A stretch of DNA of 64,000 bases from an uncultured Myxococcales bacterium (lineage in GTDB: Bacteria > Myxococcota_A > UBA9042 > DTJE01). A program made the position numbers and the translations under genes. The first letter of the stretch is position 1. Each line of letters opens with the position of its first letter. The DNA lies in assembly GCA_903936705.1 (NCBI GenBank), contig CAIZWN010000035.1, positions 1 through 64,000 of the forward strand, in the 5' to 3' direction. Of the stretch, positions 1 through 7,014 are shown piece by piece. The notes beneath the pieces were generated by a model. The model was not told where the DNA came from and did no database searches. It saw nothing but the letters and a program-made list of their open reading frames with translations.

Positions 1-33
1 ATCCCTCGCCAGAACGGCGAAGGGACCGGAATA

Positions 34-420
34 TCAACAGATCGTGGAGGCCGACGCGAAGATACTCAGCAGCGCAGCGGCGTAGTCATCCTTGGAGACG
101 ACACGGTGAACGGCTCTTACACCACCTTGACGGACGTGACCAGGCCCGATCCCGGGAAGGCTCTGCAGTTCCTCGAAGGTAGCACGGTTTACCGCGACTA
201 TAATCGGGGCGGTTGGCTCGCCGTTTTGCGAATCGGCGGCAGTGCATGGAATCCCAGCCTTTTCGCTGGACGCCGCGCCTGCAATCCGGGCTTCGACTGA
301 TTGCGAGACAGGACCACGATCATCTGCAGACTGCCGAAAGCCCTCCCGGGCGGTCACTGGACACGGATGCCACAAGGCCAAGACCGAGGCAATTACCAGA
401 ACAATTGAAGGACCAGTCAT
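34..420 (-). CDS. Small secreted helix-hairpin-helix (ComEA-like) protein
   Basis: A 128-residue protein. The start was set at the ATG at 420 because a GGAGG lies 7 nt upstream and the first residues (MTGPSIVLVIASVLALWHPC) form a signal peptide; longer upstream starts lack this. Near residue 80 it has a helix-hairpin-helix core, VNRATFEELQSLPGIGPG, as in ComEA and other DNA-binding periplasmic proteins. ComEA normally continues into a second hairpin with a closing GIGP motif. Here the remaining 35 or so residues are unlike that and end in an odd Ala/Ser-rich tail, so the protein is either a divergent single-HhH form or a decayed one. It lies 163 bp downstream of the TatD-radical SAM gene on the same strand. 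A role in DNA uptake alongside the ComEC gene of this window is inference only. Confidence 0.6.
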   Translation of the reverse strand: MTGPSIVLVIASVLALWHPCPVTAREGFRQSADDRGPVSQSVEARIAGAASSEKAGIPCTAADSQNGEPTAPIIVAVNRATFEELQSLPGIGPGHVRQGGVRAVHRVVSKDDYAAALLSIFASASTIC

Positions 421-583
421 TCCAGCCTCCACAACCTGTTGAGACCGGTAAAATGCACCGTCCGTGCCTGGCAGGACAACGTTGCAATATCCAGGCATTC
501 CAGGCATTGCGGGACGAAGACCGACTGGACTGCGACTGGACAACGAACCAGACGTCCAACGAGATCCAATGTGGGAGAACGAC

Positions 584-1972
584 CTACCCCGGATCGTCCA
601 GCGGCCTGACGCGAAAACCTACACCCAGGTCGTCCTCGGCCAGATGCCGACACGCCTCGATGTCGAGGCCTGGCAGCCCGACAACGGTGGCCACGACCTC
701 GGGAATCACCTGATTCGCCCGTCGCAGGAACGCGCAGACAGCGTCGAACGCCCCCTCGCCATAGCGACTGGGACATGAGGCAATATAGGTGGCAGAGTCC
801 GCAGCATTCAGACTGACGCTGATTGAGTCAACCAGGCCGGACAGTGCCGCAGCCACGTCCCGGCCACTGACCAGGCTGGCCAGACCATCGGTGTTGACAC
901 GCACCCTGATTCCGCGTGCGTGAACGCGGGATGCCAGGTCCGCCACAACCTCCCATCGAAGCAGAGGTTCACCGTAGCCGCAAAAAACAACCTCGGCATA
1001 GCGCTCGAAGTCCGCGCCAATCAGGGCCTCCCAGATTGCGTCGGTCGATGGTTCGGACAACAGGCGCAGGTTGTGCCCCTTGACTACGAAATCCTTGAAC
1101 TTACTGCAGAATGCACAGCGAAGCGTACACCGGTTGGTCAGATTGACATAAAGGGAGTCGCGTATCGGATACACCAACCGAGGCACCATGGCCTCACCAA
1201 CCTCAATCCCGAAAATGCGCCGGGCAGTCAGCGCCGTGATACGCGCCACGTCATCCGGCCGCAGCCCCTTCAGCCTGGCGACGGCCTCGCCCACATGACG
1301 CACGAAAGCCGGTTCGTTCTTGCGCCCACGCAATGGCACAGGCGCCAGGAAAGGCGAATCGGTCTCGATCAGAAGATCCTCGGCGCGCAACCCAATCACC
1401 GCCTCGCGCAACGACCCGGCGTTCGGAAACGTTACAACGCCGGGAATGCTGATCTTGAACCCCAGCTCCACGTAGGCCCTGGCGGTATCCAGGTCGGCAG
1501 TGAAACAGTGAATAACGCCGGCTGGCCAGGGCAGCGGCTCGGACCGCAACAAAGCAAGACATTCGGCATGCGCATCCCGCACGTGGATTACAAGTGGCTT
1601 GCCGACTGACGCTGCCATCCTGATCTGCGCAAGAAACACTTCCTGCTGCCTACCCCTGGATGACAGGTCATAGTGGAAGTCCAGGCCGACCTCCCCCAAG
1701 GCGACGACCTTCGGATCAGAAAGCAGGCTCGCCAGCGTGGCAAATGTCTGGTCGCCAGCCTGGTCAGCCTCGTGCGGATGCACTCCCACCGCTGCCCAGA
1801 TGCACTCGTGAGCCCGTGCGACCTCGACGGCTGCGAGCATTTCGGCAGGATCTGCCGAAGCACCTATCGTGACGATGCCCTCGATGCCTTGGGCAAATGC
1901 CCTGGCGATGACTTCATCGAGGTCTTCGGGGAAGAATCGGCGGTCCAGGTGCGCATGGGAATCGAACCACAT
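584..1972 (-). CDS. TatD family nuclease fused to a TatD-linked radical SAM domain
   Basis: The N-terminal 260 or so residues are a TatD-type metal-dependent hydrolase, opening FDSHAHLD with the HxH metal motif and containing LGEVGLDFHYD, VIHVRDAH, IHCFTAD and LLIETDSPFLAP. The C-terminal 190 or so residues are a short radical SAM domain with the cluster motif CTLRCAFC (CX3CX2C), followed by FCGYGEP. TatD-linked radical SAM proteins are a known family and fusions occur, but their reaction is not established. The ATG at 1972 is used; an in-frame TTG at 1984 is an alternative, and neither has a strong ribosome site. The gene starts 15 nt after the stop of the PSP1-domain gene and is probably translated with it. 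TatD enzymes act as 3'-5' exonucleases or on D-aminoacyl-type substrates. Confidence 0.9.
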   Translation of the reverse strand: MWFDSHAHLDRRFFPEDLDEVIARAFAQGIEGIVTIGASADPAEMLAAVEVARAHECIWAAVGVHPHEADQAGDQTFATLASLLSDPKVVALGEVGLDFHYDLSSRGRQQEVFLAQIRMAASVGKPLVIHVRDAHAECLALLRSEPLPWPAGVIHCFTADLDTARAYVELGFKISIPGVVTFPNAGSLREAVIGLRAEDLLIETDSPFLAPVPLRGRKNEPAFVRHVGEAVARLKGLRPDDVARITALTARRIFGIEVGEAMVPRLVYPIRDSLYVNLTNRCTLRCAFCSKFKDFVVKGHNLRLLSEPSTDAIWEALIGADFERYAEVVFCGYGEPLLRWEVVADLASRVHARGIRVRVNTDGLASLVSGRDVAAALSGLVDSISVSLNAADSATYIASCPSRYGEGAFDAVCAFLRRANQVIPEVVATVVGLPGLDIEACRHLAEDDLGVGFRVRPLDDPG

Positions 1973-1987
1973 TTGGACTCGCAAATC

Positions 1988-2935
1988 TCAGTCTTCAAGC
2001 CCTTTCAGTTCCGCAGGATCATCAGTTTCGTCCTCGACCGGGGATGCATCTGAGGTCTTCCCGCCACCCTTCCACTGAACATCTGCAAGGGGAAATTCCT
2101 CGAACAGTCCAGGCCCCAGAGACACCTTCAGCGTCCCTCGAAGGATCTGCAATTCCTTGACCTTGCCCTCGCCCTTCGGCGTCAGGACCATCGCTCCCAC
2201 TTTGGGGAATGACTTCTGCATCTCGCAGTAGCAGGAATGTTCGTATGCGAGGCAGCACATCAGGCGCCCACACAGCCCGGAAACCTTGGCCGGATTAGGT
2301 ACCAGCCCCTGAACCTTGGCCATGCGAATCGTGACGGCCGTGAAGTCCCGCAGGAACGACGAGCAACACAGCGGAAGGCCGCACGGACCAAGCCCACCGG
2401 TGCATCTGGCCTCGTCCCGAACCCCGATCTGCCGAAGTTCAATTCTGGCACGCATCGCCACTGCAAGGTCACGAACCAGCCCACGGAAATCCACGCGACC
2501 CGGTGCCGTGAACGCGAAAAGAATCCTACCATCCTGCAGGATCTCGACGTCCGACAGGTGCATCTCGACGTCATGTTTGCGTGCCAGATCCACGAAGGCG
2601 ACGCGACCTTCCTGTTCGCGCGACTCGATACGCGCAAGCTGGTTCTCGGCCTCGGACGGGGACAGTCGACGCAGCACCCTCAGGAAGGCTTCCGGAGGAA
2701 GCGTACTTCGCAACGATGACTGAAGCGCCCTTACCAGCAAATCACCACGGTCGGTCCGGACCAGCAGAACATCGCCTTCAAAGAAGCGGATATCATCGGC
2801 CCCCAACAGGAACCTGCGGCCTGACCTTGGCCGGACCGCCCAGGCAGCCTCAACTACACGCAGCGTCGATCCCGGCAGGACGGCCGACAATCCGGTATCA
2901 ATCGGTTCGGCGTTCTTCTGGCAATCAGCGGGCAT
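1988..2935 (-). CDS. PSP1 domain protein, RicT/YaaT family
   Basis: A 315-residue protein with the Cys-rich PSP1 signature CTGGLGPCGLPLCC around residue 190, then CGRLMCCLAYE. In Bacillus the homologue RicT (YaaT) belongs to an Fe-S complex that modulates RNase Y-dependent RNA processing, sporulation and competence; the role in Gram-negatives is less clear. The conserved cysteines probably bind iron-sulfur clusters. The start at 2935 (ATG) has GGAG 5 nt upstream and lies 1 nt after the stop of the TPR/PEGA gene, so translational coupling is likely. An in-frame TTG at 2983 would overlap that gene and was rejected. Confidence 0.9.
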   Translation of the reverse strand: MPADCQKNAEPIDTGLSAVLPGSTLRVVEAAWAVRPRSGRRFLLGADDIRFFEGDVLLVRTDRGDLLVRALQSSLRSTLPPEAFLRVLRRLSPSEAENQLARIESREQEGRVAFVDLARKHDVEMHLSDVEILQDGRILFAFTAPGRVDFRGLVRDLAVAMRARIELRQIGVRDEARCTGGLGPCGLPLCCSSFLRDFTAVTIRMAKVQGLVPNPAKVSGLCGRLMCCLAYEHSCYCEMQKSFPKVGAMVLTPKGEGKVKELQILRGTLKVSLGPGLFEEFPLADVQWKGGGKTSDASPVEDETDDPAELKGLED

Positions 2936-2936
2936 T

Positions 2937-3776
2937 TCACTCCTGTCCCTTCGGGCGCTGCCGCCCGGTATCAACTGGCGCAACCGACGGCTCGAGCGCG
3001 GCCTGGACGATCTTCACCTTGTCGCGTTCCACAATGACGTTGCGAACCCACGGTTCGTATCCCTGCTTTTCAAGGCGCACGGAATGCTTCCGCGATTCCA
3101 GGCGCTGCTTCTCGACGGGAGTCTCCCCCAGCGACTGATCGTCCAGAAATACCTTGACCCCGTCCTTCGGTTCGGTCTCTATCTGCAGGAAACCAAAAGT
3201 CAGTTTCCTCACCAGCGCGACGTCCACCTCGGTGTCCTTTCCCTCGGTAATCACCACTTCGCGCGCAAAATCCTCGAAATCGGGACATGCACAGGAAACG
3301 GTCATACGGTAGGTACCCACCGGAAACTTCGATTTCGTCACTGGAGTGCGGGCCTGGAGGATACGGTCCAGCGCAACCTCGACGCCTTTCGGCTCGCTGC
3401 GCAGGGTCAAAGTCCCGGTGCCAGTCTTGGACTCGCAAGCAGTCACTGCCGCTTTTGCCTGGCGATCGTCATCGGTGCCAGGACTGAGGAACAGGAATCC
3501 CCGGAAGAACATCATCGTCTCGGGACATTTCTTCAGACGCTCGGCGACACTGCCGGCGTTGAAATACGCATCAATCCCGGTGGGATCCGCCCTTACGGCA
3601 TCGCCAAACGCCTCGAGCGCCCGCGGAAGGTTCCGCGCCTTGACAAAGCGGGCACCCTTCGACAGCAGATCGCCATACGATTCCTCGGCGGACGCCGGGG
3701 CAACGCCCCAGCCCAGTACCAGCAGCACAGCAAGGCCCGCCATTCGAAGCCGCGGGACACTGATGAACAGTTGCAT
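2937..3776 (-). CDS. Periplasmic TPR and PEGA-domain protein
   Basis: A 279-residue protein. A signal peptide (ending about ASAEE) is followed by a short tetratricopeptide region (residues 30-95, with FVKARNLPRALEAFGDAVRADPTGIDAYFNAG) and two PEGA-type beta repeats (GTLTLRSEPKGVEVALD and FLQIETEPKDGVKVFLDD). PEGA domains are found in surface and periplasmic proteins of deltaproteobacteria, and function is unknown. The ATG at 3776 has GGAGG 5 nt upstream, and its start codon follows the stop of the S41 peptidase gene by 2 nt. A second TPR/PEGA protein of similar plan is encoded at 42532-43803. Confidence 0.85.
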   Translation of the reverse strand: MQLFISVPRLRMAGLAVLLVLGWGVAPASAEESYGDLLSKGARFVKARNLPRALEAFGDAVRADPTGIDAYFNAGSVAERLKKCPETMMFFRGFLFLSPGTDDDRQAKAAVTACESKTGTGTLTLRSEPKGVEVALDRILQARTPVTKSKFPVGTYRMTVSCACPDFEDFAREVVITEGKDTEVDVALVRKLTFGFLQIETEPKDGVKVFLDDQSLGETPVEKQRLESRKHSVRLEKQGYEPWVRNVIVERDKVKIVQAALEPSVAPVDTGRQRPKGQE

Positions 3777-3778
3777 CG

Positions 3779-6700
3779 TCACCTCCCGCTCCGGGTTTCA
3801 CGAATGGCGCTGACTGCGGCCGGAGACGTCCAGAACCTTGAGAACCGCCTGACGGTAGTGCGATCCTTCCCCTCAATGGCAAAAACGGCCAGATCGTTCC
3901 TGCCATCAACAAGGGGAACAAATACGTCCAGATCGACTGATGCCTCGTTGGTAGGACCCTTTCTCGTCCAGAAGTAGACCTTATCATTGCCCCGGAATAT
4001 CAAGACCTTCCGACGCGCTTCCCCATCGTGTCCCACAAACTTCGCAGTCCCTGTCACCTTCAACCGCGCGCCCTTGCCGTCGACAGTCGCCGGGACCTCG
4101 ACCAACTTCAGATCCAGCGCAGGCACTACGTTGGGCGCCAGCGGTGACAGCGGCAGCGTGGAAAAGCGGACGTTACCCGACAAAGCCTCGCAATCGGCGG
4201 ACGCAACGAAAGCGAACCGTCCATTCTCCACCTCGACACGCAACCAGTCGCCTACTCGACCCTCGGACCGAAGAACGAAGCCGGCCGGGGCGTAGAACAA
4301 CTCGGGGGCATCCTTCATCGCAGCAGCCCTGAGAGCGACGCCTTCCCTGACCACCCGAACCGCCTGGGGATGAGCCTCGAAGGCGGGGCCGGGACTGGCT
4401 GCCATTGGAATGTTCACATCCTCGGAAAGGTACTCCCTAAGCGACATATCCAGGATTCCGATCTCGAGGGCCGAAGCCGTCCCGGTAGGCGCATGCTTCA
4501 GTTCGACCTTGAAACGCGCCTGGCCGGACCGACCGGGTGGCAGGCCGTCGGGCAACGTAAACCGTCCATCCCGGACAAACACGCCTCCCTTGCCAGCCTT
4601 GGCCCTCAGCGTAACTAGCACCTTGCGAGCGGCACCCTCTCCGTCGTTTTTCAGATCGGCCAGCAAAGTTGCCGTCTCGCCCGGATTCAGAATGCCATCG
4701 CCGTTGCCCTGGGCATCGATAATCTGGACACCCCACCCGAAACGAGGTCGAGGCAAGGACCGCGTGGAGACAGTCACCGGATCCGGCGAAAGCACCTCGG
4801 TTTCCCCCTGGAACAAATGGAAGGACACGCGGTCGTGTCGATCCCAGACATCGGCTGGAAGCTTGAAGGAAACCTCACGCGTCACAGCAGCACCAGGGTC
4901 CACTCGCCCGAAAACGAACTCGCGCCCGTCCAGCAAGCCGAATTCCGAGTCCGTCACGGCACGCACCCGATATACGGATTCAGGACCAGGATTCTTGGCC
5001 GTCATGCGAATGACAATCTTCGAGCCGGGAACCATTGGCTGAGGCCCGTCCACAGACCACGTCAGGCGCAGGCTGGCCCCTGGACGACGCGGACCGTCCG
5101 CCCAGTCGATCCCGCGAACCGCAAAGCGCTCGACTATCTTCGCGTCCTGTGCGCCGGCCCAGGCATCCACTTCGGAACTGGACGATGCCAACCCCTGCCC
5201 ACGAGTGGGGGACGCAAGTGCCTTCACGATCCTCTGGGCCAGGACAATCTCGTCGTCCTTCTTGAAAACCTCGTCATCCTTCAGCGGCACTTCCTCGTCG
5301 TCATCCGGCTCGCGCACATGGGCCTCGTCGGCCGATAGGTACCGCACCCGCCGCGAAGGCACGTCGTGGGCAACCTTGCCAAACGCTTCCAGCAGACGCT
5401 TCGGATCGTGCTCGCGCCGATCATCGCCGGAACCCAGCGACACGGCATCCGCAGAGGCACTAGCCGGAATCAATTCGATGTCTGGCACGATGCCCACAGC
5501 CTGGATGGATATGTCGCCAGGAGTAAGGTACTGCGCCACCGTCAACTTCAGCGCGCCTTCGCCAACCTCGTACATCACCTGGACGGTGCCCTTGCCAAAA
5601 GTAGTGGTTCCAATCAACGGCGCCCGATCATCGTTCTTCAGGGCGCCGGCAACGATCTCGGCAGCACTGGCGCTGCCGCCATCCACCAGGACGACCAGCG
5701 GAAGGTCCGCATGAGGCGCCCGTCCGTCCGCTTCGTACTCCTGGCGCATCCTTTTGCCATCGCCTTCGGTAATGACCAGGGATCCGGATTTTACGAACAG
5801 GTTGGCAACCTCGACCGACTGCTCCAGCAGACCGCCCGGATTCTGACGCAGGTCCAAAACCAGCCCCTTCAGCGCACCACGGGACTTCAACTCAGCAAGA
5901 TGCTTCTGCAATTGCGGCGCCGTGTCTTCCTGGAAGTTTCGGATGCGCGCGTAACCGATGCCATCTCCAAGCACCTCGCTGGTCACGCTACGAACGTGGA
6001 TCTCGGCGCGCTCCATCACAATCGGCTTCGGCTCGGACCATTCCTTCCGCTGCACAAGGATGGTGACCTTTGTCCCAGGGTCCCCGCGCAACTTCGAAAC
6101 CGAGTCAGACAGTCCCATGTTGATCGCCGACTCGTCTCCAATCTGGAGGATCTGGTCCCCGCTCTTCAAGCCAGCTTTGGAGGCTGGCGTATCGGGCATT
6201 ACCGACACGACCGTCACCAGGCCCTTCCTGGCCGAAATCACAATGCCAAGACCGCCAAAACGCCCCTGGGTGTCCAGTTGCATCTCCTGGTAGGACTCGG
6301 GTGTCAGATAGACCGAGTGCTCGTCCAGCGGAGTCAGCATCCCGTTTATTGCGGCGTACTCCACCTCCTCTCCCTTCACATCGGGGGGAAGATGGGCAGA
6401 CACGAATTCGAAGATGTCCACCAGAAGCCAGTTCATCTGGTAAAGGTCGGCGACCCCACCAATGTCGAAGTTACGAACGTTGTCTCCAACGCGAACCTCG
6501 ACCGACCCCACCTTCAGTGGGTCCTCGGAATCCGGGGTCACCATCATATCCGGAACGGCGTTCTCGGCGCCGCGCAATGCCCCAATCAGCAGCGCAGGCG
6601 GCTTGACACGCTGGGGCACCACGTAGTTCGAGCGAATGAAACCTATGCAGCGGGTCAGCAAACGAAGGTGCGAGAGTTCGGGGCCATGACGCTCGGCTGC

Positions 6701-6865
6701 CTGGGCGCTGGGGCTGCCAAAGGTTTCGAAAAGGGGCGACCTGGCCCCCAGATCCGCGGTGGTCAGACCCCACGCGACCAGCAGGGCGGAGAGCGCCACA
6801 ACCATCAGGCGAACAGCCCGCCTGATGCCACCTTCGCCACCACCTCTGTCGGCCAGCCGATGCAT
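3779..6865 (-). CDS. Long S41 (C-terminal processing) peptidase with PDZ domain and large C-terminal extension
   Basis: A 1028-residue enzyme with an N-terminal signal or anchor helix (about residues 17-36). A PDZ domain (FGGLGIVISARKGLVTVVSV onward, about 203-275) is followed by the S41 catalytic core. The nucleophile Ser is in DGGSASAAEI (about residue 400) and the general base Lys in FGKGTVQ (about 425), 25 residues apart as in Prc/CtpA. About 500 further residues follow, including Ig-like/CARDB-like stretches and an SH3-like segment, unlike ordinary 400-550 residue CtpA. Comparably long S41 proteins occur in Myxococcales. It probably cleaves periplasmic proteins from the C terminus. The ATG at 6865 is chosen over upstream starts at 6952 and 6979 because a -10 element lies 6 nt before it and the upstream starts overlap the divergent gene's promoter. 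Confidence 0.88.
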   Translation of the reverse strand: MHRLADRGGGEGGIRRAVRLMVVALSALLVAWGLTTADLGARSPLFETFGSPSAQAAERHGPELSHLRLLTRCIGFIRSNYVVPQRVKPPALLIGALRGAENAVPDMMVTPDSEDPLKVGSVEVRVGDNVRNFDIGGVADLYQMNWLLVDIFEFVSAHLPPDVKGEEVEYAAINGMLTPLDEHSVYLTPESYQEMQLDTQGRFGGLGIVISARKGLVTVVSVMPDTPASKAGLKSGDQILQIGDESAINMGLSDSVSKLRGDPGTKVTILVQRKEWSEPKPIVMERAEIHVRSVTSEVLGDGIGYARIRNFQEDTAPQLQKHLAELKSRGALKGLVLDLRQNPGGLLEQSVEVANLFVKSGSLVITEGDGKRMRQEYEADGRAPHADLPLVVLVDGGSASAAEIVAGALKNDDRAPLIGTTTFGKGTVQVMYEVGEGALKLTVAQYLTPGDISIQAVGIVPDIELIPASASADAVSLGSGDDRREHDPKRLLEAFGKVAHDVPSRRVRYLSADEAHVREPDDDEEVPLKDDEVFKKDDEIVLAQRIVKALASPTRGQGLASSSSEVDAWAGAQDAKIVERFAVRGIDWADGPRRPGASLRLTWSVDGPQPMVPGSKIVIRMTAKNPGPESVYRVRAVTDSEFGLLDGREFVFGRVDPGAAVTREVSFKLPADVWDRHDRVSFHLFQGETEVLSPDPVTVSTRSLPRPRFGWGVQIIDAQGNGDGILNPGETATLLADLKNDGEGAARKVLVTLRAKAGKGGVFVRDGRFTLPDGLPPGRSGQARFKVELKHAPTGTASALEIGILDMSLREYLSEDVNIPMAASPGPAFEAHPQAVRVVREGVALRAAAMKDAPELFYAPAGFVLRSEGRVGDWLRVEVENGRFAFVASADCEALSGNVRFSTLPLSPLAPNVVPALDLKLVEVPATVDGKGARLKVTGTAKFVGHDGEARRKVLIFRGNDKVYFWTRKGPTNEASVDLDVFVPLVDGRNDLAVFAIEGKDRTTVRRFSRFWTSPAAVSAIRETRSGR

Positions 6866-6871
6866 CGCAGC

Positions 6872-6900
6872 AACATACCCCAGCAGTATGGTTCCCGCAA
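6872..6900 (-). promoter_or_regulatory. Promoter of the S41 peptidase operon (leaderless arrangement)
   Basis: Reading the minus strand, TTGCGG (6900-6895), a 17 nt spacer and TATGTT (6877-6872) are followed by 6 nt and then the ATG at 6865. The start codon therefore falls at the expected transcription start, and no Shine-Dalgarno sequence fits between. Confidence 0.5.
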
Positions 6901-6946
6901 GCAGGTTGCCGGCCCCGTGGTTTAGGATGCCGCATCGAGGAACTGA

Positions 6947-6974
6947 TTGCATCCCAACTGGGAACCGGTAAACT
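6947..6974 (+). promoter_or_regulatory. Promoter of the Ig-like lipoprotein gene
   Basis: TTGCAT (6947-6952), a 16 nt spacer and TAAACT (6969-6974) resemble a sigma-70 promoter. The predicted start is about 34 nt upstream of the ATG at 7015, which is preceded by a GAGGTGAG ribosome site. Confidence 0.45.
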
Positions 6975-7014
6975 ATCACCGGTCACGAACCAATCTCGCG
7001 TATCGAGGTGAGCA

